A program made the translations under genes and the position numbers. This document shows positions 10,452 to 22,785 of a stretch of DNA of 64,000 nucleotides, in pieces. The stretch is taken from NCBI GenBank assembly GCA_003586115.2, contig QVOM02000090.1, forward strand, positions 13,186,327-13,250,326, given 5' to 3'. Within the stretch, counting starts at the first letter, position 1, and each line of letters begins with the position of its first letter. This DNA is from Salvator merianae. Lineage: Eukaryota; Chordata; Lepidosauria; Squamata; Teiidae. A model generated the notes under the pieces. It had not been told where the DNA came from and did not search any database. It saw only the letters and a list, made by a program, of their open reading frames with translations.

Positions 10452-12700
10452 GTAGGTGAGAGTGCAGGTTATTATTTTTTCACAACTGATTTTGCCCGGT
10501 GGGGACACACTGCAATGTTCGAATAAGAGAACATCTTGGCCCAGAGCAGGATGCTGCTCTTTAGCTTCCGGCAGTGCGCAGGCAATTCACGCTCGCTGAT
10601 GTATCAGCCTCTGGATGTCAAGGCAACGCTCCAGTGCTGTGAGCTACATCAAGGCACGTCTGTCATAATAATCATAGACAGAAGGCACTGAGACCATAAA
10701 TGTAAAGTCCGCACGGGTCCCACACCAGACCCAGAGCGAGACTCATATTCTCTTCCTCCTTCATTAGTTGACTCATGTGTAAAATGCATTCCTTTCATCC
10801 TTGTACTAAACCCTGATGGTTACAGTTTTGTCTGTGCCAAAGAAAATCAGATTTTCATCGTAAAAACTGATGAAGCAAAAGAGGAACAGTGGAGTTTTTG
10901 GAAGAAATGCTGGGGAGGTCTTGGAACAGATGATGGGCAGCCGTCTGCCACAGTTTTTTTCCTCCACGTGTCCTGCGTCAAGTATAGGTTGGAATATATG
11001 GCCCACCACAACATCTGAAGATGGGTAGCTTGATGTGTTCTTCTGTATCCATATCTTCAAACAGGTCTACACCAGTCGCAGTCCCCTCAACCCCCTTTCC
11101 TTGCCTCAACTCACTCCATCCCAAAAAGACAAGGCTCCGTCTTATACCGCGGTTTAATTTTACCATCACCCATGGAGATTTCAGCCCATATTGTATTTCC
11201 ATGAGTAACAGAAATTCAGATTTTTTTCCCTTCCTCCCCCGCTCCTTGCACTGTTCTGCATTTTGCCTCTAACTATTCAATTATATTATCTCTTTATTCC
11301 TTGTACCTCGAGGGCTTAAAGCAAAATCTCTTCTGATTGTGCTTCTATCACTCTGCTTTATTTTTTAATGAAAGTCAGACAGCACTGAAATCCCAGATGC
11401 CCCCTCGTTCTCTGGATAAATGTCCCCCCTTAATGCCATTTTTTAGTGATTTCTGGTGTGCCATCCAAATTGGAATGGCATTAATGAATTGTCGCCCGCA
11501 CGCGCATGCATAAATAATTGTGACCTTCTCACACGCTATACAATTACCTGAAGTCTCCCCATACTTGTTATTGGCTTTGATTGGGACGCCAGGTTAATCT
11601 TTCACACTGGAAGCGATGCTTGCAAAATATTATCTTGCGTTTTTAATTGTTGCAGTCAAAGCATCGAGGCCCGATGTGATTCATGTCAGAAAGTCCATCC
11701 TGGGCGAGCTTTTGACGAGCTCCCACTTGACACGCTCCACCACAGATTTATCCTCTGATATATCAAGGGGAGAGAAAGGAAGGAAATGGAATCCCTTAAT
11801 TGCATTCAGATGAGGTTTACATGCCAAGTTCTATGGAATGAGATATGGATGAAAATTTGCCTCACACGCGCGCGCGCACTCCTGCTAGTCTGCGTTTGGA
11901 GGAGCATTGTTTTACTGAGAATCTATTAGCCTAGCAATAGTAGTAAAATAACCCTTTCGAAAAGACCACACCATTGGCTTTACGCTGTTTCTCTTCTGCT
12001 CCACCGTGTTCTGGACCAAGCACAGCCGGTTCCATCCGCATGCTGTCCATCCAGGGATTGGCCCAGGCCCTATCGCTTGTACATCGTGTCTGCTGCACAA
12101 CAGCAGAGCTAAACAGGACAGTCTTTGAAGGTAGTTTCCCTACGTCCACTTTGGAGGTTTGAAGTCGACCTTTGAAGCTTGCATAAGTTTTGGAGATGGG
12201 GCTGTGGTGTTTTCATTGTACTGGACCAAGTGCGGAAGCAATAAAGGCTGGACCCGAAAAAGACAGGTTGGGATGGTTGGAGGACTCTCCAAACAGTTCT
12301 ACAACTGAAGCAAATTAGGGACTTCTTGGGACATTCTGGACCAGATGGCTAGAAATGGGCAGCAATTATTTATTTCATATTACAAATCTGAATTTAGGAA
12401 GGTCACACTACCAGAGGCAAGATCAAACTGACATTTGCATTTATCCGAATGTGCAATACAATTCTGTTCCTTTGTACCTTTTGGCAAGGCCATGCACAGA
12501 GTCTCTATATTTGTGAAAATGGCCTGTGTGACAACCCTTCCTTCCTTCCTTCTGTCCTTCCTTCCTTGCTTCCTTCCTTCTGTCCTTCCTTCCATCCTTG
12601 CTTCCTTCTTCCTTCTCTTCTTCCCTCCCTCCCTTAAATTTTGACATAGTTTGCTCACTCTAACTTTACTGCTCCTCCTTTCTTTCTCTGTGGGGTGCAG
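10452..12700 (+). other. GALNT17: GALNT17-like intron, 2.25 kb
   Basis: Bounded by gtaggt and tggggtgcag. The middle (about 11360-11830) is repeat-free, with AT-rich homeobox-like strings such as 'ggcattaatgaattg' and 'gcatgcataaataattg'. The end holds a CCTT-rich tract at 12537-12640. No exon is seen. Confidence 0.85.
12537..12640. repeat. (CCTT)n-like tract
   Basis: About 100 bp of cttc/ccttc units with gtcc interruptions. It produces spurious Lys/Glu/Arg- and Pro/Ser/Phe-rich ORFs on both strands. Confidence 0.95.
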
Positions 12701-12868
12701 CTTGTCCGCTACAGTTCCGAAGGGCTCCTGCAGCTAGGACCTCTGGGATCGACCGCCTTTCTACCTGACTCGAAGTGTCTCATAGACGATGGGAAGGGAA
12801 GGACCCCCACTTTGAAGAAATGTGAAGACACACTGAGGCCTGCACAGCGGCTCTGGGATTTCACACAG
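12701..12868 (+). CDS. GALNT17: GALNT17-like exon: lectin alpha end and beta repeat
   Basis: Coding exon of 56 codons, phase 0, acceptor ggggtgcag and donor gtattg. It starts LVRYSSEGLLQLGPLGS, continues through KCLIDDGKGR, and ends RLWDFTQ. In the ricin fold this covers the end of the alpha repeat and the beta repeat, where the CLD triad is CLI. The beta sugar-binding aspartate is therefore not in its usual place, and RLW stands in for the QxW tryptophan. No frameshift or stop is present. Confidence 0.93.
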
Positions 12869-13492
12869 GTATTGCAGGCAGGTGACGGGGATGCTGCTCT
12901 CCTGCTTTTAACACTTCTGTCCCACCTTTCCTCTAAAGGGCTCAATGCAACCTTTAGTCAGCTTCTCCTCCCAATTTTGTTCTCACAATAACCCGGGGGG
13001 AGTAGGCTAGACTGAAAAGCAGTGGCTGATCTAGAACAGCCATTTTTTTTCCCTTTAAAAATGCAAAATAACATCATACTCAAACTGGTTCATTTTGAAC
13101 CAGAGTGTTCAGCTGGTTATACCAGACTCCCTCTGGCTCAGTTCAAGTTCAAACCAACCCACCCAAATTTGTGAGCAGGACAAGTTGTGTGTGCTGATGT
13201 CCTACTTGTGGGGTTCTCTATGCCACCAGTTGCCACTGTGAGGACTGCTGGACTATATGACCACAGATCTCCTTCAGCAGGACACTGCTTTGTTCCTATG
13301 ATCTTCTGCAACAATGGTGTCTGCTGTGTTAACGCTTTGGACCCATTTTAAAAAAGAACTCCACATTAAAGAGTTATTCCACTGAGAACTTGATTAGTGC
13401 TCTCCCCCGGGTTTTTCCTTATGATGACTCGGTTTGTTATTCCAATTACTACAAAATCCATTTCATTCTCCTTGTCTTTTCCGTCCCTCCAG
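12869..13492 (+). other. GALNT17: GALNT17-like last intron, 0.62 kb
   Basis: Bounded by gtattg and ccctccag. It includes a short stretch of the 'gttcagttcaa' repeat (about 13082-13160) and a CR1-tail-like segment at about 13190-13300 ('ggactgctggactatatgacc ... cagcaggac'). Confidence 0.85.
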
Positions 13493-13639
13493 AGTGGGCC
13501 AATAATTAGCCGTGACACAGGCCGGTGTCTAGAAGTAGAAATGTCCAAGGATGCTAATTTTGGGCTCCGGTTAGTAGTACAAAGATGCTCGGGGCAAAAA
13601 TGGATGATCAGAAACTGGATCAAGCATGGCCGACATTGA
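13493..13639 (+). CDS. GALNT17: GALNT17-like terminal coding exon: lectin gamma repeat and stop
   Basis: Terminal coding exon of 48 codons plus TGA (13637-13639). It reads SGPIISRDTGRCLEVEMSKD and ends GQKWMIRNWIKHGRH. RCLE is the gamma-repeat CLD position and GQKW the gamma QxW motif, so the domain is complete. The ending matches my memory of GALNT17 (IKHARH in mammals) and not that of GALNT9, which is the main reason for the gene assignment. The five exons give about 244 of an expected roughly 600 residues. Confidence 0.92.
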   Translation, partial: SGPIISRDTGRCLEVEMSKDANFGLRLVVQRCSGQKWMIRNWIKHGRH

Positions 13640-14510
13640 TTTCAGCCTGGGAAGATGCAATCTCTTTTGGAGTCCTTGGACCTGTATGTGGACAACCCTT
13701 CAAGATCACCGGGACCGGCTCAGATGCAGACTGGCTCATCAAAGGCAAAATAGAATAAGGGTTGTTCGTTATCACTGGGCACATTTTGGGGGGACGTAAA
13801 AGAAGGATGGAGGCTGGCACCCCATCTTTGCCCACAGAGGTGAGATACCTGTGTTTGGATGGAACCATTTCCAGCTGGAAGTGAAGGCCCAAATGACTGA
13901 ATATCCTCCATCAAATAAATAAATAAATAAATTAGAATCCTCCACATTGAAAATTAGCATGGCGGAGGGGAATACTAGTCTAAAACATAGTTCCTTGCCA
14001 TTTACATTCACATAACATTTGTAAGGAGGGGAGTTCAGTCGTACAGCCCCTGCTGAAATACCCCAGCTCCAACACAGGTTGATCACATTCATTAAGAACT
14101 GGGCCTTACCTAACCTCACATCACTGGATAGCCTAGAGGGACTCGGGTGAGCTTCTTGGTCTTTGGGGACTCAGTTTAAGATGATCCAAATGGACCCTGG
14201 AGCTGTATTTTGGTTCTACTGCTCGCCAAGAAGACTGGAAGCTGGACAATTTTGGTGTGGGGCTTGCTGGACAAGGTCAGTTTCTTGACTCACTCAAGAC
14301 GATCCTGCGGTGGAAGGATTTGTTAGCTTTAAATTCCTGAGCGATGCACAACTTTTATGGTGAACAGAATCATGTGCCTTTTCTACTTTACTTCCTATCC
14401 AAGTGGGCATGGAAAAAGAACCATCTCTTCAGCATGTCTGATCAACTATTCTGAACGATACCAACAGCCAGAACAACCGCAAAATGTCCTGTAAATAAAT
14501 TACACCACAA
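13640..14510 (+). other. GALNT17: Probable 3' UTR of the GALNT17-like gene
   Basis: Sequence downstream of the stop codon. Candidate polyadenylation signals are AATAAA copies in an (AAAT)n run at 13914-13930 and a single AATAAA at 14494-14499, the latter followed within about 10 bp by an A17 tract. The true cleavage site cannot be chosen without transcripts. An A-tract encoded in the genome right after AATAAA could also mark the 3' end of a retroposed sequence. Confidence 0.5.
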
Positions 14511-15113
14511 AAAAAAAAAAAAAATCTGCTGTATCCAGAGTGTTTACCTGTGAAGCCCCATTCACATCAAAACTCTGCTAGAAGTCACAGTGGAGTTACA
14601 CACAACATTTGAAGAACACTGGTGGAGCAGAGTTCATGCCTGCTTTCTTCTCTAGGGACAAATTCAGAAAAAAAGTAAATAAATACAAATCCACCAGTCT
14701 CTGAAAGGGGTTTATTAAAATGTAAGCCACCTCAAGGCCAATTTGGAACCCAAAGAACTGAAAGTGCACTGGAAAGACCACCATCAAAACCAGCTAAGGG
14801 GTTCCCTCTCCTTTTGGTTTTGCAATTTGGAACACAGTAGTTGTGAGCCACCAAAGAACAAAGGTGATGCCCTTGGCCCTTTGGATGGTGTTGAACTAGA
14901 AATCCAACAGGTTCCAACTAGGTTGACCAGTGGCAAGGGAGGATAAACGCTGAACTGCAACAATAATTGTACGACCAAAAATTAGCCATCTTATCCTAGA
15001 GGTTCAGCAATCCCTGTTCAGTATATGAGAGACATGCGTAGCCTTGTTTTTGTTATGGTGGACACCTTTGCCTTCCATAGTGATCCCTGAATAGCAGGTA
15101 AAAGGGAGGATAA

Positions 15114-15162
15114 GGATGGATGGATGGATGGACGGACGGACGGACAGATGGATGAATGGATG
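15114..15162. repeat. (GGAT)n/(GGAC)n microsatellite
   Basis: Runs of ggat and ggac 4-bp units. Confidence 0.95.
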
Positions 15163-15479
15163 GAATTTTAAGAGGTGCAAGGACAAACTGCACATGGATC
15201 ATCTGCCTGAAGTGGTTTAGGAGAAGGCTTAGGAAAGGTTGCTTTTTACATGCAAAGTGCACAAATGTGTATGAATGCATTTCTGCTGATTCACACAATT
15301 TAAAGTTGTGCAGATGCATAGGTACACTTCTTTCTACATATACACATCAATTATGCACATATATACACAACCAGAACTGAAGGCTAGGCTGGGAAGTTTA
15401 AGAAATGGGAAGACAATGGCCCATCATTTCTATACTGTAGCCAAAAAATTGCATGGATTTGTCCATGCAGTAATCAGAT

Positions 15480-15530
15480 CTTCCTTCCTTCCTTCCTTCC
15501 TTCCTTCCTTCCTTCCTTCCTTCCTTCCTT
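15480..15530. repeat. (TTCC)n microsatellite
   Basis: About 12 uninterrupted ttcc units. Confidence 0.97.
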
Positions 15531-16150
15531 GGCTGGCTTTCTAATTATACGATTTGACTTCGTTTCAGAAACTCCAGGCAGACGTACAGAAAAGGGAACT
15601 AAGCTCATGATTGGTTGAAGATTTGTAAGTCCTGTGCTTCAAAATTACAGAGCATCTGCCGAAGCAGGCACTGGAGAGACCTCAAAAGCAAAGGCTCTGA
15701 AGGAGTCGATGGGGGAGAATTCTGATCCCTGTTGCCTCTTACTGGCAATATTCCTAATCAATATTCCAAAAAGCATGGGACTCTGGGGGACATTATGGAA
15801 TTTAAGAGCCAATGTATGCAATCAGCTGCGGTGAGGGGAGAGCTCTTCCCAGGCTAAATGGTTAATACATCAGCACGTTTCAGTGCTCTCCAGTGAAAAG
15901 TGTTGCCCAATATTAGCGAACGAACATGTTTTTAAAAGGTTGGGCTCTCTTAAATGGGTAGAAAAGATTAACTTAAGAAGTTCTTGATTGGCCAATAACA
16001 GAAGAGTTGCACTTTCAGAGAAGTCATTGCTCTTATTCTATGAGATTGCAAACTGATAACAATGGAATTAGAAATATGGGAGGTTTCAGGCATCATTAAA
16101 TGGGGAAGAAAGTTGTTCAGTGATTTACCAATATAACCTGTATTAACGAC

Positions 16151-16383
16151 CTTCCTCCAATAGAAGGACAATGTCCTTGTCCTTCTTAGCTGATGCTGAT
16201 AGATTGTATGGGCACTTCCATCATTCTGAATATGAGATTGTTGTTTCTCTGCTTCAATAATTTAATCCTCCCTGTTCATAATAACTAGCGCTCCACCCTA
16301 ATCAGTTGGTTTATGATGGTACCCACACAATCCATCAACATTAATTGAGAAGGACAAGGACATTGTCCTTCTATTGGAGGAAG
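16151..16383. repeat. 36-bp perfect inverted repeat with 161-bp spacer
   Basis: The arms are 16151-16186 and 16348-16383. Each is the exact reverse complement of the other over 36 bp. Each arm also contains its own small palindrome around 'aaggacattgtcctt'. The arrangement is that of a short inverted-repeat element or a long hairpin. The right arm lies about 20 bp from the 3' end of a minus-strand BovB fragment. No target-site duplication was confirmed. Confidence 0.85.
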
Positions 16384-16403
16384 ACCTTAATGCAGATTGT
16401 ATT

Positions 16404-16810
16404 GCTAAGTCATTCTTGTTGTTGTTCAGTAGTATCCAACTCTTCATGACCCCATGGACCACAGCGTACCAGGTCCTTCTGCCTTCCAATGCCTCCCAAA
16501 GATTGTCCAAGTTCTTGTTTGTTGCTTCCATGACACTATATATCATCTTCTGCCATCGCCTTTTCCTTCTGCATTCCATTTTCCCCAACGTTAGCATCTT
16601 TTCAAATAAATCTTGACTTCTCATGATGTGGCCAAAGAATTTGAGCTTCCAATGAACAATCAGGGTTGATTTTCTTTGGTATTGACAAATTTGATCTCCT
16701 TGCAGTCCAAGGGACTCTCACAAGTCTTCTCCAGCACCACAATTTGAAAACATCAAAACTTTGGCACTCAGTCTTCCTTATGGTCCAACTCTCTCAGCGA
16801 TATATTTTAC
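16404..16810 (-). mobile_element. BovB (RTE-clade) LINE, C-terminal ORF2 and 3' end
   Basis: The minus strand reads MRSQDLFEKMLTLGKMEC and then 'NLWEALEGRRTWYAVVHGVMKSW', which is the recognisable C-terminus of BovB reverse transcriptase (R-x-AW-x-A-x-VHGV-x-KS). The opposite strand has the familiar 'ttgttgttcagtagt ... catgaccccatggacc' wording at the element's 3' end. It is truncated and mutated. BovB abundance suits a squamate host. Confidence 0.88.
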
Positions 16811-19360
16811 TGAAGTCATTCTACAATTTTCTTTTACAAACATACAATAAAGTTTCTGCTTTTTAACATTTACTTCCCAAAATACATTTAAAAAGAAAAA
16901 GAAACCTTTTTCCAGTTCCTGCTAGATCAATTGTATTGAACTTAGCGTTCAACCCCCTGAAAATTAATATAGCACAGTTTTAAAAGGCTATTCATTCCTA
17001 GGATTCATTTGCTGATAAGGGACATTAAGATTTCTTATGTTGTTTTTTTAAACCAATGGAAATTGCTTCTCTGATTCTTCTGGTTGCCTTTGATGTCATT
17101 TCTCTACATGCTAGCATTCCACAAGAGGAAAGCTCTCTGAGTGATTCAAAATACATTAAAAGAGAAATCCATGTTGCCAGTGCCTACTTCTTTCTTGATG
17201 GCACTGACTGAATGAGTCCTTAAAAATCCAGTTTGATGACAATCATTAAATGGGAGCCAGGAGGGGTGAACCTCAGGACTCTTCATCTTTTCTGGAAGAC
17301 AACTAAAAGCGAGATGTCCCTGGAGTCTACATTCATCTTTTCTTTAAGGTAGAACCCAATCAACACCATTTGCAGGAATTAATAATGCAAAATGTCAAAC
17401 CAAGCTCTGGAATCACCTTCTTATTTGTACCCTAGGAACAGTGTGGGCCTGATGGTATCCCCAAAGAATCTACCATAAAGAAGTCCAGAATAGAAACATA
17501 CACAAACTTAAATTGGCTGTTCGCTCTGAATCAAACTGAACACCCCTTTGTTTGATGAATTCAAATGTTTCTCTTTAAACAGGCAGGGAGTTCGGTTCAT
17601 ACACGAACTTTCTCAGCATCTTCGAACCTCAGATTGAACAGAGTGTGTTTGATAGACTTGGTTGAACAACTCTTGTGTTCAGTTCAAACTCAATCCTTTT
17701 AAATACCTCTTGTTCAGTTCAAATAGGTTTGAACCTGAACCAGTTTGGCATAGCTCTAATCCAGAACTGACAAGGTTGGAAGAGAATTGTCCTAAATGAT
17801 GAATTGATGAATTCCATGGGGCACCTTCCCAATAAAGAAATATTGTATCCAGCCAGCAAATGCAAAAATTATTGTATCCATCCTCCTTGGTGCTCTCCGT
17901 TTGGAAGGATTGCAGCACAGCTGTCTATGCAAAGGATACTCCTTGGAGAAACAAAGTCTTCGTTAGTGCTGGCCTGTTGCTCTATCAGTGGTCAGGTTTT
18001 CCTCCCAACCTGCTCTCGAATTCTCTCTCCTGGTTTGTATTTAGCTTTGCCTTAACTCTTCAACCCTAATTACTGAATTGGTCACATGCCAGCTGAATTC
18101 CCAGGTTCTAGATCATCTCAGCCTGCTTTCACAGCCTATCCATGATGAAACATGATTGGACTTCAATTTCCATGACTTCTTTGCTTATTCAGCCGGTCTT
18201 GGCATTCTGCTCATTTCCACTATATTAACAAGGTACTTCTGTCTCAGCGTCCTGGGGTTGGATCTCATTAACAGACTCTTTCAGTCTGTGGAAGTCAGAG
18301 GTTAGAACTCAACTGGCTGTAGGTATCTGCACGGTTGAAATGTATTTCAACTCTGATTGTCTCCAGGCCACCAGGAAGTCAATGATTCATAGGACAGGAG
18401 TCATCAAAGTTCACTCTTTGGTCTTTAGAATTTTAATCAAGGGTCCAGAAAGGTGAATGACTGAGGAAGAAGCCACTGGATAGAATAATAAAATCTCGGA
18501 ACTCATATCCATCCTCTGAACCTAGGTGCTGCTTATGTTTTAATAATACCTTCCTGTTGTAGATAACATTCTAAATGCCATGAAGCCTGTGAATATTGAT
18601 TTGTTTGCTTTAGAAATTGCTTTCTCCCTCAGAGAGCATTGTTAGAAAGACTCAGCCATGACTGGAATGGTCAAAGACAAACTCTGATTAAATTAACTGA
18701 TAGTAAATTAATTTCCCCCCTTGTGTCAAAATCTACTCTTTCAGGAGAACTTGCTTCCTCCGTAGGGATTTGGGAGACGATGCCTCAGATGTAGCCCATA
18801 ATTAGGATGGTTTTTAACAGAACTGAGCTAAATGGACTGAGAAAAATATTTTTGCCACAGGAGCACTGGAGAGGCAAAATTCGGATATGAGGGCGAAAAC
18901 TCTGGTCGTCTTCTGGCCCTCATCAATTTGCACATTAATGTGGATCTATGAGCCCCGGCCTCCCATTGGCACACACTGTCTGCATTAGTAGAAGCATAAT
19001 CCCAATCACAGGGGGCCAGAGTGGGAATTCCAGTGGACACGATTAAATGTGTCTACTGGTGGACCAGCAGACCTGGTCCCTGAACGAGGAGACGGCACAC
19101 TTCCATGTTTGGGAGTACCAGGGGATGTATGTCAGGGGGTGCCAAAACTTCAATTCCTAGTCCTCAGTGGCTGCAAGGCCCAGTCAAAACTCACATGAGC
19201 TTATGGACCACAGTGTGGGCTGGTGTGGATCAGCGCCATGATTCTGATCCAGCCCACACCTTTCTGTGGTCGGAATCAGCAGGCCTGGCTATGATTCTGA
19301 TCACAGACAGGTAAGTACATAAAGAGTCCATCTCATCCTCTGCTTCTTCTTTTGCCTTCA
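16811..19360. other. Intergenic stretch, mostly unassigned
   Basis: No gene is recognised. A copy of the 'gttcagttcaaa' dispersed repeat lies at about 17515-17765. Around 19040-19310 there is GC-richer sequence resembling the segment at 21640-22010 ('ctgcaaggccc', 'tggaccac/agcacca', 'cagcagac'), possibly another dispersed family. Confidence 0.5.
17515..17765. repeat. Interspersed repeat with 'gttcagttcaaa' core
   Basis: Contains two copies of 'gttcagttcaaa' and a 'aaacaggcagggagttcggtt' string of the same type as the copies at 8.7 and 28.1 kb. Confidence 0.45.
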
Positions 19361-19364
19361 TTCT

Positions 19365-19580
19365 TCGGCTTTTCTATTGAGTCCTGTCTTCTCATTAGGT
19401 GGCCAAAGTCTCTGAACTTCAGCCTAATTATTTGTCCTTCCAGTGAACAGTCAGAGCTAATTTCCTTTAGTATTGACTGCTTTGATCACGTTGCAGTCCA
19501 AGAGACTGTCAAACATTTTGGTGGCCAAAATATTTGAGCTACAGCTTCATTCCTATGCACTGTGTGAGATATTCACTTTT
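19365..19580 (-). mobile_element. BovB LINE fragment
   Basis: The plus strand has 'tcattaggtggccaaagt ... ccttccagtgaacagtcagagc ... gcagtccaagagactgtc', the antisense wording of the BovB ORF2 C-terminal region. It is diverged and truncated. Confidence 0.8.
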
Positions 19581-22500
19581 AAGGTATTCTTTAGTGTGAC
19601 CAGTGCCCACCAAATACCAAAACAGAAGCTTTCCAGAAACAAGCTGAAGTTCAACCTTTTCCACTCGTGCATTCCTATCCATCATCTCAATTGAAGTTAA
19701 GCACTGCTAATTATGCTTTCATTGAAAGTTTAAATTTCATACTGCAACAATAATCTTTGGCCTTTCTGGTTCTGCCACCCAGACGTCGGGTAATCATTTT
19801 CTTGAAGGAAGACATTTGAAATTCCACCACAATAAAAGCAATCTTTCAAAGAAACACCTTTACTCTGACATATGGAGTTCCATGAAGTTTTAAAGAATTC
19901 ATAAATGAACAAAAGGGCCTGTTTCTCATCTGTATCCTTCTATAATCTTTATAGCATTCTTTAAAGTTAATCGTGAAAGTTATGGGCTAAGAGTTAGTAT
20001 GGTATGGGAAATACGTTGAGGGTCTTGAAACAGAGAAATCAGGGCTTACATCTCCCTTGGATAACGGAAGCAGGATAACCTTGAGCTATTCATTTTCACT
20101 CACCCTGATCTACCTCACAGGGCTATTGTGAAGATCAAAAGAAAAGAACTCATGCAGAAGCAGACAATGTAGGTGATCACAGATGGTAGCTCTTTCCTTA
20201 CTCTGTGCTGGAAAATATTCCTTTGATTCCATCTGAAGTGGGTCAGATCAAAGGAAGATTTGCTGGCAGTGTTTATCGGGGGGGAACTTTTATCTGCATT
20301 CACCCAGACCAGGGCTACTGAAAACCCAATATTAACATAAATACAAGACAGCAAACAAGCTTCTGTTCCCGGATTCTGTGTTCATGTCATTCTGCTTAAA
20401 TTTTCTGCAAATGGCAGCATCGAGCCGACACCATCTGATCTCAAAAGGCTAAAACAGGCTGGAATTACTGGAGTCCCAGCATCGTTGGTTAGGCACCCCA
20501 GAAGAAGAGATCAGTTTACCACATCCGTTCTGTTAGCCAAACCAGAGCGAGGATGGGTTTATGAGTTCACCAGTACTGATCTTCATTCACGGGTGTCTTT
20601 GTTTTTAACCTTTACTTTAGTGCCTAGAAGAGGCTAATTTCTTCCAAAAGATCCTTGATTTTCAGGTCATGGTTCGGCAGTAGCGAATTTTCATAGCAAC
20701 TGTGAATGCTTAAAGTATTTGTTTATTTGGCTTGCAAACAAGAAATTGAACAAAAAGAGGAAGCTTTCTTATTCAGCTACATTTCTTACTGTCCCCTCAC
20801 AATTCTTACTGTCCCATTCCAAGGCCCTATGAGGAAGGATGGACAAACAGTTTCTGTGATGATAAAAGGAGGTCTTCCCTGTTGAGAGGAAGAAAAATGA
20901 AATGAACTTCATCTTCAGATTAAGGGCTTCTTTAGATCCGCTTCCCTTGTTCATAACAAGAGGAAAACCGGATTGAACAAACCCTATGATCTGATGTAAA
21001 AGGAAAGACAGAGGTGAGGAGAAAAACCCTCCAAAGAATTGGAAAACTGAGCCAGCTATTCCTTTCCCACTGACATATTTTATTTTTTAGCAGTGGAATA
21101 GTTTTGCGCTGTGTGCCTTCCATAACACAGTTGCTTTATGGTTCACTGATATCAATTTCTTCTGATTAGCAGGCCCCCAAGAAGGAGCTGACAATCTTAT
21201 TTTACTCAAAAGCTGAAATACAATTGTGGGGCCTTTTTTAAAATAAAAGGTATGCCTTGTTTCCTGTTAACAGCAGCAAATTCAAAGAGAGATTGGAAAG
21301 CAAGGATATAAGACATTGCCACAGAGCATTTCAGGATGAGAAACAGCATAGAACTTGTTTTATGTCCCTTTTAAAAAAGGAGAAAGAATTTCACAGCTTC
21401 TGCATATGTCATCCTAAAAGCAATAGCAATTCAGCAGTAGAAACTTAGGAATTGAATGTAAAAGCTTAGAAGGAAGTAAAAAGGAAAGTTTTTAATGGCC
21501 CACATGTTAGTGAAAGAGGAGATTCACTGGGGGGGGGGAATCTCATTGGTGTTAGGAATGATCCATTCATGAAATTAGGTATATGATTCAAATCAGTATT
21601 CTAAATTATCTACTAAAGGGTTCAAGCATGTTCATACAGGCCCCCCCTACTGCTGGTATGCTCTATCCGTACAGGATCTCGATTACTAGTAGTCCTCAAC
21701 TTTGAGGACTACAGGTGTACCAGCCTGGCCTAGTCTAGAACACAGAGGCATTTATAAGTCATGCCTCCATGTTCCAGACCACAGAGGGATCCCGTTGTTG
21801 AAGTGCACCAAAGCACGCCACTGAAATGGGTTCCCTGGGGACTCCAAGGCCAGGCACTTTCATTCAGGGCTAGTGCAGTGGCTGACGTGGACCAGCACCA
21901 TTGTGCAGATGGCACTGTTGCAGATCATACCTTGCTGTGGTCCGAGCCAGCAGACTTCTCTGCTCCAGACCCATTGGTTCAGATCACAGCGAAGCAAAGC
22001 GAAAAGGCCCTTAGGTTCTTTGATTCTCTGTGTCCTCATAGGCTCACTCTTCACTGCAATTGGGTCACCCAAATAGAAAGAATTGTCATGACAACGAACT
22101 GCACCACTTTGTGCGGTGGTGTGCAAGTTTGTGTTTGCGGGGTAAGTAATTAAACTTTCCAGGTTAATTTGCTTTGAACTGCCAAATTAAAGAGACCGAA
22201 TTCTACTGTATCCTTTCCTTGACTGGTGGTGCGGAGAGGAAGCAAAGGGAGGGTTTAGAATTTATCTGATTTCATTTAATGAAAAAGAAACACATTAACT
22301 TTGAAAATTATCACTCAATACAAAAGCAGAGAGAAAGACGGAGAAAGGTCTATACTGGCATTTTCTATCCTTCATTTTGTAGTTGCTGTTGTTACTATAG
22401 ATGCATAAAAACATGGCAGTATCTTCCCCCATGAGAAAACAAAAAATGATGAACCCCATAATCAAGTCAGACCCAAATAGAAATCATGTTAGGAGGAGTT

Positions 22501-22785
22501 ACACAGACCTTGCATCACTTACGTCTTGGACATTTTAAGCTGTGGCAACATGGGCAGGGTGGTATGGGAGGAAGAACTCCTCACTGGATTTCTCTGAAGT
22601 ATCTTTTGATCCTCAAAACATAGTTTGGGGAAACTACAGGGAAGGACCCAATCAGAGGCTGCCCCTCATCATGTTTTGCTTTAAATCTACACAAGAAATT
22701 CCCCTGACCTGTTGTCAGTCCTGGGGAAAATGGGAAGAGCTAAACTCATTTGCCTCAAAAGTGCAGAACAGGGCAACTTCTGCAT
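19581..22785. other. Intergenic stretch without recognised genes
   Basis: No gene is recognised. At 21640-22010 a GC-richer stretch is probably a non-autonomous DNA transposon, since it shares wording with 19040-19310, but no termini are defined. The remainder is AT-rich and unique-looking. Confidence 0.5.

Larger units (their letters stand above)
14527..16140. other. Intergenic stretch with two microsatellites
   Basis: No gene is recognised. It contains a (GGAT/GGAC)n tract at 15114-15162 and a (TTCC)n tract at 15480-15530. The rest is unique-looking sequence without convincing splice or promoter signals. Confidence 0.6.

Noticed and set aside
13914..13930. Cluster of AATAAA polyadenylation signals
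   Set aside because: The cluster is an (AAAT)n simple repeat, so the number of signals carries no weight. One of them may still be used, and this is noted in the 3' UTR entry.
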